A DNA stretch of 64,000 nucleotides from Microbacterium sp. Leaf151. GTDB taxonomy: Bacteria > Actinomycetota > Actinomycetes > Actinomycetales > Microbacteriaceae. The notes below the pieces were generated by a model. It did no database searches. It was not told the origin of the DNA and saw only the letters and a program-made list of their open reading frames with translations. Made by a program: the position numbers and the translations under genes. Shown here piece after piece: positions 45,903 to 55,496 of this stretch (position 1 is its first letter; the number at the start of each line of letters is the position of its first letter). The stretch is taken from contig NZ_LMOR01000002.1 in NCBI RefSeq assembly GCF_001424225.1, positions 434,001 to 498,000 of the forward strand, read 5' to 3'.

Positions 45903-45908
45903 TAGTCT
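45903..45908 (+). promoter_or_regulatory. Leaderless-type -10 element (TAGTCT)
   Basis: TAGTCT ends 6 bases before GTG 45915, the first gene of the alanine racemase pair. No ribosome binding site is seen, so a leaderless mRNA is likely. Confidence 0.5.
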
Positions 45909-45914
45909 AGATGT

Positions 45915-46550
45915 GTGACCTCCACGCTCCCTGCCCGCGCGCCCGGGGCCGGGACAGTGGCGCCGGTAGCCCTCGTTTCGGAGGCCGCGCTGCGCCGGAA
46001 CGCCGGGCGGGCCGTGGGCGGTCGCGACGACGTGCTGACAGCGGACGGGTGGGGCCACGGCGCCGAATGGGTGGCATCCGTGCTCGCCGATCTCGGGCTG
46101 GATGCCGCGGCCCTCGACGCCGCGGTCCTGTACGGCCTCCCGGGTTCCGCCACCACGCCCGTCCTGTCGCTGCGCGGGCGCGCCCTGGGCACCAAGCCGC
46201 TGCTGCGGGGCGAGGGCGTCTCGTACGGCTACACCCACCGCGCGCCCGCCGACACGAACGTGGCGCTCGTCACGGGCGGATACGCGCAGGGCGTCGTGCG
46301 CTCCCTCGGCAACGTGGCCACCGTGGCCATCGAGGGGTGTCGCCACCCGATCGTCGGTCGCGTGGCGATGGACGTCTGCGTCGTCGACGTCGGCGGCACC
46401 CCGATCCCGCGCGGCACCGAAGTCGTCTTCTTCGGCGATCCGGCCGCCGGTCACCCCTCCCTCGCGGAGTGGATGGATGCCACGGGCTGGAGCGCAGCCG
46501 AGATCGTCGCCGCCGTGGGCGCGCGGTCCGACCGCCGGGTGTCCGCGTGA
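45915..46550 (+). CDS. Alanine racemase C-terminal-domain protein with PLP lysine lost
   Basis: A 211-residue protein. Residues 82-205 are an alanine racemase C-terminal beta domain: VLSLRGRALGTKPLLRGEGV, SYGYTHRAPADT, then GGYAQGVVR holding the catalytic tyrosine (Tyr123), and GRVAMDVCVVDVG. Residues 15-60 look like a shortened N-terminal domain: VLTADGWGHGAEWVA aligns with the PLP motif VVKADAYGHGA, but Lys is replaced by Thr42, and most of the barrel is missing. Alone it cannot bind PLP as an aldimine. Its stop overlaps the start of the next gene by 4 bases, indicating a complex with that protein. Confidence 0.85.
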   Translation: MTSTLPARAPGAGTVAPVALVSEAALRRNAGRAVGGRDDVLTADGWGHGAEWVASVLADLGLDAAALDAAVLYGLPGSATTPVLSLRGRALGTKPLLRGEGVSYGYTHRAPADTNVALVTGGYAQGVVRSLGNVATVAIEGCRHPIVGRVAMDVCVVDVGGTPIPRGTEVVFFGDPAAGHPSLAEWMDATGWSAAEIVAAVGARSDRRVSA

Positions 46551-47578
46551 GCGCGGTCTACCGCGTCGATCTCGACGCCTTCGCACGCAACCTCCGCCGC
46601 GTGCGCGCGGCCGTGGCGCCTGCCGCGCACATGCTGGTCGTCAAGGACGACGCGTACGCCCACGGGCTCGATGCGCTCGTGCGCCGGGCGTGGGATGAGG
46701 GCGTCCGCTGGTTCGGCGCCTTCGACGTCGCCACCGGAGGCGCGGTGCGCGCGGCGGTCGGCCCCGAAGCCCGCATCTTCGTCTGGCTCATCGGCGGATT
46801 CGACGACCTCGCGGCCGGGGTGGCCGCCGACCTCGACCTCGGCATCGGCGACGAAGCGCTGCTCGACGACCTCGCCACTCTCACCGGGGGCCCGGCCCGC
46901 GTGCACCTCAAGATCGACACCGGCCTCCACCGCAACGGCATCCGTCCCGAGCAGTGGGACAGCGCCCTCGCACGGACCTCCGTTCTCGTCGCCGACGGTC
47001 GAGCGGTCTTCGAGGGGATCTGGTCGCACATCTCCGAAGCCTCGGATGCCGACGACGACGACGCCAGAGCGCTGTTCCTGGCCGCGCGCGACGCGGCGCG
47101 CGCCGCGGGCCTTCACCCACGCTTCTCCCATTTGGCCGCCAGCGCCGCCGGCTTCGCCCGCGGGGAGTTCCGCGAAGACCTCGTGCGGGTCGGGGCGTTC
47201 TCGTACGGCATCCGGCCCGCCGGAGGCCCCGGCGAAACCGAGCTGGGCATCGAACCCGTCGCCGCCCTGGTCGCAACCGTGAACGCCATCGACCCGGCGG
47301 GCGTGCACCTCGACGTGGGCAGTCTGCACGGCCTGCCGAGCACCCTCTCCGGGCACTTCGACGTCGCCACCCCTGCGGGCCCCCGCCGCGTCGAGGACAT
47401 CGGTGCGACCGAGACCGTCGTCGCGCCGTGGGACGATGCCCGAACGGGCGACGAGATCGTCGTCTTCGGTCGAGGGGCGCTGTACAGTGCGACCGATCTC
47501 GCGGAGATCATCGACACCATCGGCGAGGAGATCGCGTTGCGCGTGTCGCCCTCGCTCCCTCGCGTCTACACGGCGTGA
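46547..47578 (+). CDS. alr: Alanine racemase, PLP subunit with degenerate C-terminal domain
   Basis: The 343-residue protein keeps the PLP barrel: Lys33 in MLVVKDDAYAHG, KIDTGLHRNGIRPEQW with Arg129, WSHISEASDAD, and RVGAFSYGIRPAGG. It ends with the family's SPSLPRVYT. In the C-terminal domain the catalytic GYADG becomes GSLHG (258-262), so the second catalytic base, Tyr, is replaced by Ser259. In canonical enzymes that Tyr comes from the partner subunit, here supplied by the upstream gene. GTG or ATG overlap at 46547 couples the two. It should interconvert L- and D-alanine, or a related amino acid, for peptidoglycan. Confidence 0.87.
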   Translation: MSAVYRVDLDAFARNLRRVRAAVAPAAHMLVVKDDAYAHGLDALVRRAWDEGVRWFGAFDVATGGAVRAAVGPEARIFVWLIGGFDDLAAGVAADLDLGIGDEALLDDLATLTGGPARVHLKIDTGLHRNGIRPEQWDSALARTSVLVADGRAVFEGIWSHISEASDADDDDARALFLAARDAARAAGLHPRFSHLAASAAGFARGEFREDLVRVGAFSYGIRPAGGPGETELGIEPVAALVATVNAIDPAGVHLDVGSLHGLPSTLSGHFDVATPAGPRRVEDIGATETVVAPWDDARTGDEIVVFGRGALYSATDLAEIIDTIGEEIALRVSPSLPRVYTA

Positions 47579-47596
47579 ACGTCAGGACACAGAAAA

Positions 47597-47631
47597 GGCC
47601 CCGGCCCGCTTCGGAGGAAGCGGTCGGGGCC
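47597..47631. terminator. Bidirectional terminator hairpin
   Basis: GGCCCCGGCCCGCTTC (47597-47612) pairs with GAAGCGGTCGGGGCC (47617-47631) around GGAG, with one bulge. It separates the convergent alr and DUF7455 genes. Confidence 0.8.
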
Positions 47632-47648
47632 GGATCTGGTGTGAGGGC

Positions 47649-47867
47649 TCAGTCGGCGGACGAGAGGCGCGCGGTCTCGTCGTGCCACGACGTGGCGATG
47701 CTGCGCAGCTTCTCTTCGTACTTGCGTCCGTGGTGCGCGCAGAACAGCAATTCGCTGCCGTTGACCTCGGCGGCGATGTATGCCTGCGCGCCGCAGGAGT
47801 CGCAGCGATCCGCCGCCGTCAGACGGTGGTCGAGAACAATCGCGTCGGGTGCGGTCGTGGTGGTCAT
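47649..47867 (-). CDS. DUF7455 small zinc-ribbon-like protein
   Basis: This 72-residue protein starts TTTTAPDAIVLDHRLTAADR and carries CDSCGAQAYIAAEVNGSELL followed by FCAHHGRKYE. The C-x2-C and C-x2-H pairs are a likely zinc site. Such proteins are conserved in actinobacteria, usually close to parE/gyrB or sigma factor genes, as here. ATG 47867 is preceded by GAGGG. Its function is unknown; it is cytosolic and too small to hold more than one domain. Confidence 0.88.
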   Translation of the reverse strand: MTTTTAPDAIVLDHRLTAADRCDSCGAQAYIAAEVNGSELLFCAHHGRKYEEKLRSIATSWHDETARLSSAD

Positions 47868-48018
47868 CTCGGGTGCCCTCCTCATGTGGTCGTGGGCGAG
47901 TCTCCATATACAACCACGCGGATGTTTCCCCTATGCCGCGCCTTGATCACATTTCGCTGTGCGCGTACGGCGACCCCACCTCGCTGTGTGTCTGCCAGGC
48001 GATGTCGGTGGCCCCGAT

Positions 48019-48024
48019 TACGCT
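48019..48024 (+). promoter_or_regulatory. Leaderless-type -10 element (TACGCT)
   Basis: TACGCT ends 8 bases before GTG 48033 of parE, with only a weak GGGAG between. A leaderless or very short leader is likely. Confidence 0.45.
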
Positions 48025-48032
48025 GGGAGATC

Positions 48033-50102
48033 GTGACGTCCGAGTACTCCGCCCACCACCTGCAGGTCCTCGAGGGCCTCGAAGCCGTGCGCAAGCGCCC
48101 CGGAATGTACATCGGCTCCACCGACTCCCGCGGTCTCATGCACTGCCTCTGGGAGATCATCGACAACTCCGTCGATGAAGCCCTCGCCGGGCACGGCACC
48201 CGCATCGACATCGTGCTGCACGCCGACGGCAGCGTCGAGGTGCGCGACCGCGCGCGCGGCATCCCCGTCGACGTCGAACCGCGCACCGGTCTGACCGGTG
48301 TCGAGGTGGTCTTCACCAAGCTCCATGCCGGGGGAAAGTTCGGTGGCGGCTCGTACGCGGCATCCGGTGGTCTGCACGGTGTCGGCGCGTCGGTCGTCAA
48401 CGCCCTGTCGGAACGCCTCGACGTCGAGGTCGACCGCGGCGGCAAGACCTACGCGATGTCGTTCCATCGCGGTGAGCCCGGGCTCTTCGCCGGAGACGGC
48501 CCCGACGCACCCTTCACGCCGTTCGAGCGCAGCAGCGAGCTGCGGGTCGTGGGCAAGGCGCCGCGCGGTGTCACGGGCACGCGCATCCGGTACTGGGCCG
48601 ACCGGCAGATCTTCACGAAGGACGCAGCCTTCGGCCACGACGAACTCGTGCAGCGCGTTCGCCAGACGGCGTTCCTCGTGCCCGGGCTCGAGCTCGTGGT
48701 GTTCGACGAGCGCGCGGAAGAACCGGTCGAGACGAGCTACCGCTTCGACGGGGGCATCTCGGAGTTCGCGGAGTTCCTCGCCCCCGATGCCGCGGTCACC
48801 GACACCTGGCGCCTGAACGGCACCGGAACGTTCACCGAGACCGTTCCGGTGCTGCAACCCGGCGGGTCGATGATTCCCACCGAGGTTCAGCGCGAGTGCG
48901 AGGTCGACATCGCGGTGCGCTGGGGGACCGGCTACGACACCACCTCACGCTCCTTCGTCAACATCATCGCCACGCCCAAGGGCGGGACCCACCAGCAGGG
49001 CTTCGAGCTGGGTCTGATGAAGGTGCTGCGCACGCAGGTGGAGCAGAATGCCCGCAAGCTCAAGGTGGGAGGCGACAAGGTCGAGAAAGACGACCTGCTC
49101 GCCGGTCTCACCGCGGTGTTGACCGTACGCTTGCCCGAGCCGCAGTTCGAGGGGCAGACCAAAGAGGTGCTGGGCACCCCCGCGGTACGCCAGATCGTGG
49201 CCTCCGTCGTCCAGAAAGAATTGGCGGAGCGATTCGCCTCACCCAAGCGCGACGACAAGGCGCAGACCGCGCAGTTGCTCGAGAAGATCGTGTCCGAGAT
49301 GAAGGCGCGCATCTCGGCCCGCACGCACAAAGAGACGCAGCGTCGTAAGAACGCGCTCGAGTCGTCGTCGCTGCCGTCGAAGCTCGTCGACTGCCGCTCG
49401 AACGACGTCGACAACTCCGAACTGTTCATCGTCGAGGGAAACTCCGCCCTCGGCACCGCGCGCGATGCACGCAACAGCGAATATCAGGCGCTGCTGCCCA
49501 TCCGCGGCAAGATCCTCAACACGCAGAAAGCGTCGATCAGCGACATGCTGTCGAATGCGGAGTGCGCCTCGATCATCCAGGTCATCGGGGCCGGGTCGGG
49601 TCGGTCCTTCGACCTCAGTGCCGCCCGCTACGGCAAGATCATCCTCATGAGCGACGCCGACGTCGACGGTGCGCACATCCGCACCCTGCTGCTGACGTTG
49701 TTCTTCCGCTACATGCGCCCTCTGGTGGAGGCCGGGCGGGTCTTCGCGGCCGTACCGCCGCTGCACCGCGTCATCGTGATCAACCCGGGCTCCAAGCCCA
49801 ACGAGACGATCTACACGTATAGCGAGCAGGAGCTGCACACACTGCTCGCGCGCCTCAAGAAGTCGAACAAGCGCTGGCAAGAGCCCATCCAGCGCTACAA
49901 GGGCCTCGGCGAGATGGATGCCGACCAGCTCGCGACCACCACCATGGACCGCGCCGGCCGTACGCTCCGTCGCGTCCGAGTGAAGGACATGGAGGGCGCA
50001 GCCCAGGTGTTCGACCTGTTGATGGGCAGCGAGGTCGCGCCGCGCCGCGAGTTCATCGTGCATTCCAGCGACCGGTTGGCCCGCGAGAGCATCGACGTCT
50101 GA
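48033..50102 (+). CDS. parE: Type IIA topoisomerase subunit B (ParE/GyrB type)
   Basis: A 689-residue ATPase subunit. The GHKL site reads VRKRPGMYIGSTDSRGLMH and IIDNSVDEALAGHG, the ATP lid GGLHGVGASVVNALSERL, and the TOPRIM domain ELFIVEGNSALGTARDARNS and MSDADVDGAHIRTLLLT, with the acidic metal site. Its partner is the GyrA/ParC-type protein encoded convergently at 50256-52721. Because gyrBA normally sits near dnaA, this second pair is probably topoisomerase IV, which separates daughter chromosomes. ParE versus GyrB is inferred from context; related actinobacterial genes are often labelled gyrB-like. Confidence 0.88.
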   Translation: MTSEYSAHHLQVLEGLEAVRKRPGMYIGSTDSRGLMHCLWEIIDNSVDEALAGHGTRIDIVLHADGSVEVRDRARGIPVDVEPRTGLTGVEVVFTKLHAGGKFGGGSYAASGGLHGVGASVVNALSERLDVEVDRGGKTYAMSFHRGEPGLFAGDGPDAPFTPFERSSELRVVGKAPRGVTGTRIRYWADRQIFTKDAAFGHDELVQRVRQTAFLVPGLELVVFDERAEEPVETSYRFDGGISEFAEFLAPDAAVTDTWRLNGTGTFTETVPVLQPGGSMIPTEVQRECEVDIAVRWGTGYDTTSRSFVNIIATPKGGTHQQGFELGLMKVLRTQVEQNARKLKVGGDKVEKDDLLAGLTAVLTVRLPEPQFEGQTKEVLGTPAVRQIVASVVQKELAERFASPKRDDKAQTAQLLEKIVSEMKARISARTHKETQRRKNALESSSLPSKLVDCRSNDVDNSELFIVEGNSALGTARDARNSEYQALLPIRGKILNTQKASISDMLSNAECASIIQVIGAGSGRSFDLSAARYGKIILMSDADVDGAHIRTLLLTLFFRYMRPLVEAGRVFAAVPPLHRVIVINPGSKPNETIYTYSEQELHTLLARLKKSNKRWQEPIQRYKGLGEMDADQLATTTMDRAGRTLRRVRVKDMEGAAQVFDLLMGSEVAPRREFIVHSSDRLARESIDV

Positions 50103-50255
50103 TCCGGGCGGCGCAGTCTCGCCCCGACGCGCCGCCGCGCGGCGCCCACCGCCGCGGGGCACCCGCCACCGACGCGTAGACCTGAGCGTCGACCGCTCCG
50201 CCGCCCACAGGGCGCGGCCCGCATCGTGCAAGCTGGTGCGGCCGAGCGGCCCGGC

Positions 50256-52721
50256 TCAGCGAACGACGGTGCCGATCGCGCCCACCGCGGCGTCGAGGGG
50301 CTGGCCCGAGGCGTCGCGCTTCGCGCCCGGCTCGGGCAACGCCCGCACCGAACCATCCGTACCCACCGCGCGCGGTTCGATACCGACCCAGGCGAGCACC
50401 AGGGCATCTTCGCCGCGCAGAAGCCGCTGTGCACGAACGCCGCCGGTGGCGCGCCCCTTCGCGGGGAACTCCGTGAAGGCCGAGACCTTCGCGCTGCCGG
50501 CGTCGGCTCCGGCAAGCGCGGCCGACGAGCCGGCCACGGTGACCACGACGGCGTCGAACGCCGACGCACCCACGACGGCGAAGGCGATGGCGCGCGCCCC
50601 GTCAGAGAGGCGGATGCCGGCCATCCCTCCCGCCGAGCGCCCCTGCGGACGCACAGACGACGCATCGAAGCGCAGCAGCTGCGCATCGTCGGCGACGAAC
50701 ACCAGCTCTGCGTTGTCACCTGCGGGGGCCGCTCCGACGACACGGTCTCCGTCGCGCAACGCGATGATCTCGATCTCGTCCTTCGTCCCCAGCTCGCTCG
50801 CAGCGACCCGCTTGACCACACCCTGCTCGGTACCGAGGGCGATGGTGGGTCCGTCGGTCAGGGGAACGAGGCCGATGACCGTCTCGCCCTTGCCGAGCGC
50901 CAGATACTGCTCGACCTTCATGCCCGCGGCAACCTGCACCGAATTGGCCGGCACCGAGGGCAGGTCGACGGGGGAGAAGCGCACGAGGCGCCCCGCCGAG
51001 GTGACCGCACCGATGTCACCGCGCGTGGTGGTGTCGACGGAGGAGCGGATCGCATCGTGCTTCGACCGGCGGGTGGGCGCGACCACGCCACCGCCCGGCG
51101 CGTCGGCGACGAGCTCGGCCCGCACCATGCGCCCGGTGGCCGACAGGTAGACGCGGCAGGGCGCGTCGGCGATCTGCAGATCCGCGGCGGCGGCGGCCTT
51201 GGCCGACCGGGGTTGAACGGGTCCGCCGTTGAGCAGCAGGGTCCGTCGCGGCGTGCCGTACGCCTCGGCCGCGGCATCCAGTTCTCGGGCCACCTGCTGG
51301 CGCAGCAGCGTCTCGCTGCCGAGCAGCTCGACGAGCTGCGCGATCTCGGCGTTCAACTGGTCGCGCTCGGCCTCGAGCTCGATGCGCGAGAACTTCGTCA
51401 GACGTCGCAGACGCAATTCGAGGATGTACTCCGCCTGCGGATGCGAGAGGTCGAACACCTCCTGCAGCTTGGCGCGGGCCTGCTCGCCGTCATCGGACGA
51501 GCGGATGACCTGGATGACCTCATCGATGTCGAGGATCGCGATGAGCAGGCCCTCGACGAGGTGCAGCCGCTCGCGCCGGCGCGCCAGGCGGTACTCGCTG
51601 CGCCGGGTGACGACGCGGACGCGGTGGTCGAGGTACACGCGCAGGAGGTCGCGCAACCCCAGGGTCTGCGGCTGCCCGTCGACCAGGGCGACGTTGTTGA
51701 TACCGAAGGAGTCTTCGAGCGGCGTCAGCCGGTAGAGGTGCTCGAGGACGGCCTTGGGGTCGAACCCGGTTTTGATGCCGATGACCAGCCGCAGACCGTG
51801 ATGTCGATCGGAGAGATCAGTGACGTCGGCGATCCCCGCCAGCTTCTTCGCCTGCACCGCGTCTTTGATCTTCTCGATCACCCGCTCCGCACCCACGAGG
51901 TAGGGCAGCTCCGTGATGACGATGCCGGTACGACGCGGGCCGAGCGATTCGATCGATGCCTTCGCCCGCGTACGGAAGGTGCCGCGACCGTTCGTGTACG
52001 CATCCTTGATGCCGTCGAGACCGACGATGATGCCGCCCGTGGGCAGGTCGGGGCCGGGGACGAACTCCATGAGCTCTTCCACCGTCGCATCCGGGTGCTG
52101 GAGCAGGTGCGTCGCCGCCGAAACGACCTCGACGAGGTTGTGCGGGGCCATGTTGGTGGCCATGCCGACCGCGATGCCCGTCGCGCCGTTCACGAGGAGA
52201 TTGGGGAAGGCCGCCGGCAAGACCTCGGGCTGTTGGAACTGGCCGTCGTAGTTCGGAATGAAGTCGACGACGTCTTCGTCGAGGTTCTCGGTGAGGGCGA
52301 GGGCCGGGGGAGCGAGACGTGCCTCGGTGTACCGCGACGCCGCCGGGCCGTCGTCGAGTGAGCCGAAGTTGCCGTGACCGTCGACCAGCGGCACGCGGAG
52401 CGTGAAGTGCTGCGCGAGGCGCACGAGGGCGTCGTAGATCGGCGCGTCGCCGTGGGGGTGCAGCTTTCCCATGACCTCGCCGACGACGCGGGCGCTCTTG
52501 ACGTGCCCGCGGTCGGGCCGCAGCCCCATCTCGGCCATCTGGTAGAGGATGCGGCGCTGCACCGGCTTGAGACCGTCTCGGGCGTCGGGGAGGGCGCGCG
52601 AGTAGATGACCGAGTAGGCGTACTCGAGGAAGGACCCCTGCATCTCGGTCGAGACATCGACGTCTTCGATGCGCTCGACGACGGGCGACGTCGCGGCGGA
52701 AGAGGAACGGGAATCGGGCAT
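50256..52721 (-). CDS. parC: Type IIA topoisomerase subunit A (ParC/GyrA type)
   Basis: An 821-residue DNA cleavage subunit. The winged helix holds the catalytic Tyr131 in ASRYTEARL, and the quinolone-determining loop reads [10 protein letters not shown] with Asp92, Ala93, Pro94 and Asp97. A coiled-coil tower follows ([20 protein letters not shown]), then a C-terminal beta-pinwheel with repeated variants of a GRMVRAELV-like strand. ATG 52721 has GAGG at good spacing. The gene is convergent with parE, an unusual arrangement, since these subunits are normally in one operon. Confidence 0.9.
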   Translation of the reverse strand: MPDSRSSSAATSPVVERIEDVDVSTEMQGSFLEYAYSVIYSRALPDARDGLKPVQRRILYQMAEMGLRPDRGHVKSARVVGEVMGKLHPHGDAPIYDALVRLAQHFTLRVPLVDGHGNFGSLDDGPAASRYTEARLAPPALALTENLDEDVVDFIPNYDGQFQQPEVLPAAFPNLLVNGATGIAVGMATNMAPHNLVEVVSAATHLLQHPDATVEELMEFVPGPDLPTGGIIVGLDGIKDAYTNGRGTFRTRAKASIESLGPRRTGIVITELPYLVGAERVIEKIKDAVQAKKLAGIADVTDLSDRHHGLRLVIGIKTGFDPKAVLEHLYRLTPLEDSFGINNVALVDGQPQTLGLRDLLRVYLDHRVRVVTRRSEYRLARRRERLHLVEGLLIAILDIDEVIQVIRSSDDGEQARAKLQEVFDLSHPQAEYILELRLRRLTKFSRIELEAERDQLNAEIAQLVELLGSETLLRQQVARELDAAAEAYGTPRRTLLLNGGPVQPRSAKAAAAADLQIADAPCRVYLSATGRMVRAELVADAPGGGVVAPTRRSKHDAIRSSVDTTTRGDIGAVTSAGRLVRFSPVDLPSVPANSVQVAAGMKVEQYLALGKGETVIGLVPLTDGPTIALGTEQGVVKRVAASELGTKDEIEIIALRDGDRVVGAAPAGDNAELVFVADDAQLLRFDASSVRPQGRSAGGMAGIRLSDGARAIAFAVVGASAFDAVVVTVAGSSAALAGADAGSAKVSAFTEFPAKGRATGGVRAQRLLRGEDALVLAWVGIEPRAVGTDGSVRALPEPGAKRDASGQPLDAAVGAIGTVVR

Positions 52722-52791
52722 AGGAGGGCCTCGGGTCGGGCGGGCGTCCGGAACGGACGGGAATCGGGAGCCGTGTGGAAGACTTGCCCCG

Positions 52792-53910
52792 ATGTCACTC
52801 AGCTTACCGGCGGACCCGCCGCGCTCTCGGAGCCTCACCGGTGTCCTGACGCAGTCCGTCGCGGCGCTGGACGGGTCGTCCGAGTGGTTCGCCCCCGCGC
52901 GCAGCGTGATCGTCTTCCTCGTCGACGGTCTCGGCGCGCACAACCTCGCCGCGCGTCGCGGTCATGCGCGGTTCCTGGCCGCCGCCGGTGGTCGTCGCGA
53001 CGTCGCACGGACGGTCTTCCCCTCGACCACGGCCGCCGCACTCACCAGTCTGCTGACGGGGGTCGATCCCGGCGTGCATGGCATCGTCGGCTATCGCACA
53101 CGGATCCCGGGCACGTTGATCGCCTCCAACCAGCTGCACGGATGGGAGACCGACGGGCTGGATCCGCACTCCTGGCAGCGCCGAGAGCCGATCTTCGCCG
53201 CGCTCCCCGGCCGGGCGTTCGTCGTGTCCAAGCCGATGTACACCGGGACCGGCTTCACCGAGGCGACGCTGCGGGGGGCGGCTTTCTTCCCCTCCGACGA
53301 CCTCGACGAGCGAGTAACGATTGCGGCCGACCTGGCCGCTCGGCATCCGGGCTCCCTCACCTACTTGTATGCCCCCGAGCTCGACACCGCCGGGCACCGC
53401 GACGGCTGGGAGTCCGACCGCTGGACCGACGCCCTCGAACGCATCGACAGCGGCGCCCGCCGACTCGCCGAGGCCATCGATCCGCGCACCGGCGTGGTCG
53501 TCACCGCCGATCACGGCATGGTCGACGTGCCGGCGCACAAGCACGTTCTGCTGCGCGAAGGCGATCCTTTGCTCGACGGCGTCGCCCTCGTCGGCGGAGA
53601 GCCGCGCATGCTCCACCTCTACGCCGAGGACGGAAGCGCGGATGCCGTCGCCGCGGCGTGGAAAGAGGGCGAGGCCGGTCGCGCCTGGGTCATGACGCGT
53701 GACGAGGCGATACCCGCCGGTCTCTTCGGCGCGGTCGACGACGAAGTACGTCCCCGTATCGGCGATGTGCTGGTCGCCGCCCGCGGGCGGTTCGCTTACT
53801 ACGACGATCGCGAGCCCGACAAGCGCCCGCAGCGGATGGTGGGTCAGCACGGCTCGCTCACGGACGAGGAGCGCGCGGTCCCGCTCCTGCGCCTCGGCGC
53901 GTTCGCCTGA
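52792..53910 (+). CDS. Alkaline-phosphatase superfamily phosphodiesterase
   Basis: A 372-residue nucleotide pyrophosphatase/phosphodiesterase-like enzyme. The metal and nucleophile sites of the superfamily are visible: Asp45 in [13 protein letters not shown], the nucleophile threonine in FPSTTAAAL (about residue 79), DTAGHRDGW and [11 protein letters not shown] with metal-binding Asp and His. No signal peptide is clear, so it is probably cytosolic. The substrate is unknown. ATG 52792 lies 70 bases after the divergent parC start. It ends at a hairpin and is convergent with sepH. Confidence 0.9.
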   Translation: MSLSLPADPPRSRSLTGVLTQSVAALDGSSEWFAPARSVIVFLVDGLGAHNLAARRGHARFLAAAGGRRDVARTVFPSTTAAALTSLLTGVDPGVHGIVGYRTRIPGTLIASNQLHGWETDGLDPHSWQRREPIFAALPGRAFVVSKPMYTGTGFTEATLRGAAFFPSDDLDERVTIAADLAARHPGSLTYLYAPELDTAGHRDGWESDRWTDALERIDSGARRLAEAIDPRTGVVVTADHGMVDVPAHKHVLLREGDPLLDGVALVGGEPRMLHLYAEDGSADAVAAAWKEGEAGRAWVMTRDEAIPAGLFGAVDDEVRPRIGDVLVAARGRFAYYDDREPDKRPQRMVGQHGSLTDEERAVPLLRLGAFA

Positions 53911-53917
53911 GACCCGT

Positions 53918-53940
53918 GGATGCCGGACATCCCGGCATCC
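53918..53940. terminator. Bidirectional terminator hairpin
   Basis: GGATGCCGG (53918-53926) pairs with CCGGCATCC (53932-53940) around a 5-base loop. It separates the convergent phosphodiesterase and sepH genes and is built from the GGATGCC word common in this genome. Confidence 0.7.
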
Positions 53941-53955
53941 GTCGGATGCGCGCGA

Positions 53956-54981
53956 TCAGCTCTCGTCGGATCGCGCGCCGAAGACGATCTCGTCCCACGA
54001 GGGCATCGACGGACGGCCCTTCGCGCGGCGGGCCGAATCGGCCTGCGGGCGTTCCGGCTCGGGCGACGGTGCAGCGGGCTCGTCGACGAATCCCGGATCG
54101 ACGGCGTCGAACAGCGCCACGGGCGGACCCGACGGACGCGGCTCCGGCTCGACCTCGGTGATACCGGGCAGCGGCTCGCGCTGTCCGCGGCGCCGGCGAA
54201 GTGCCTCGAGGAGGTCGGCGGTCTCGGCCGAGGTGACGGGGACGTCGGGTGCGCGCTTGATCGCGGCCGCCTGGACGGCCGGGGCGACCGGTCCCGTGGC
54301 CTCCACGCCCGGTTCGTCCTCGATGTCGAGGCGGCGGGGACCGAAGGACCCGCTGTCGAAGCGCGAGTCGTCTTTCTGAACCGTGTCCAAGGCGCGCAGT
54401 CGCGGGATGAGACCCTCGGGCAGCGATCCCTGGCGCGAGAGCTGGATCGCGTCGGCGTTCTGGGGCGACAGCGTGCTCCGACGCGGATCAAATCCCCATC
54501 GAGCATCGTGGTCGACGCCGTTGGCGGTGAACTCGAGCTTCACCATCCAGCTCGCGCCCTCTTTCCAACTGTTCCACCGCTCGGCCGAGGCGGCCGCCTC
54601 GGAGAGCTTGGCGCGCACGGCCGCGCCGAAGGTGATCGGGGTGTCGTGCTCGATGGTGCCGCCGAGCAGCACGGGCACCGCGAGGGCTTGGCTGACGACG
54701 TGCTCGCGCTCGGCGAGTACCGGACCCTCGAAGCGCTCGATGTCTTCGATACGTGCGTTCAACAGAGTCGCGACCTCGCGCGCCGACATGCCGGCCCGGA
54801 TGTGCGCCTGGATCTCGCGGGGGCTGGGACGCGGGGCGCGGTCGTCGTCTTCACGATCCCGGCGCGCGCGGCGCGCTTCCACGCGCAGCACCTCGTCGAG
54901 TGCGAGGGCGAAGCGTTCGCCGGCCTGGGTCGCCACGACGAGGACGTCATCCTCGGTTCCGATGACTTTGAGCTGTTCCAT
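53956..54981 (-). CDS. sepH: Septation protein SepH (DUF3071)
   Basis: The 341-residue protein begins EQLKVIGTEDDVLVVATQAG, the DUF3071 N-terminus, followed by a helix-turn-helix-like region (SPREIQAHIRAGMSAREVAT). The C-terminal half is Pro/Ala/Arg-rich and ends SMPSWDEIVFGARSDES, a conserved C-terminal motif. SepH binds FtsZ and promotes its assembly in Streptomyces and mycobacteria, so it is a cytosolic cell-division factor. ATG 54981 is chosen because GGAGGGG lies 8 bases upstream; GTG 54990 overlaps that site. It is monocistronic. Confidence 0.92.
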   Translation of the reverse strand: MEQLKVIGTEDDVLVVATQAGERFALALDEVLRVEARRARRDREDDDRAPRPSPREIQAHIRAGMSAREVATLLNARIEDIERFEGPVLAEREHVVSQALAVPVLLGGTIEHDTPITFGAAVRAKLSEAAASAERWNSWKEGASWMVKLEFTANGVDHDARWGFDPRRSTLSPQNADAIQLSRQGSLPEGLIPRLRALDTVQKDDSRFDSGSFGPRRLDIEDEPGVEATGPVAPAVQAAAIKRAPDVPVTSAETADLLEALRRRRGQREPLPGITEVEPEPRPSGPPVALFDAVDPGFVDEPAAPSPEPERPQADSARRAKGRPSMPSWDEIVFGARSDES

Positions 54982-55202
54982 GCGAAACACCCCTCCGATC
55001 TGCGGTCAGCGCCCATGCTGACATGCCCACCCCGTGCTTTCGGGAATATCGCGGGCGCGCCGCGAGTTTCACGCCTCGCCCGGCACGCATACCCCTTCGG
55101 GAGCATTTGCTTATCGAAGGCTGGTCATGCAAACTATGGCCGCCCGATCGGGCACCCGATGGGGCACAGCACCACGAAATCCGGAAGTAGAGACCTGCAC
55201 GC

Positions 55203-55496
55203 ATGGCAACCGATTACGACGCACCGCGCAAGACCGAGGACGACAGCGAGTCGATCGAGGCCCTCAAGGAGCGCGTGCCCGACAAAGCGTCGGGGTCGAT
55301 CGACAACGAGGATGCCGACAACCCTTCGGGCTTCGAACTGCCCGGCGCCGACCTCTCCGACATCGAGCTCGATGTCGTCGTCCTTCCCCCGCAGGAGGAC
55401 GAGTTCACCTGCATGAGCTGCTTCCTGGTGAAGCACCGCTCCCAGATCGCTGAAGAGAGCGGCCCCGGCTTCATCTGCCTGGAGTGCGCAGCCTGA
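55203..55496 (+). CDS. DUF4193 family protein
   Basis: A 97-residue protein starting ATDYDAPRKTEDDSESIEAL, with DLSDIELDVVVLPPQEDEFT in the middle and a C-terminal cysteine pair (CMSC, CLEC) likely to bind zinc. This is the DUF4193 family, conserved next to sepH and dut across actinobacteria. The last 26 bases overlap the 3' end of the convergent DUF3093 gene. No membrane segment. Function unknown. Confidence 0.93.
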   Translation: MATDYDAPRKTEDDSESIEALKERVPDKASGSIDNEDADNPSGFELPGADLSDIELDVVVLPPQEDEFTCMSCFLVKHRSQIAEESGPGFICLECAA

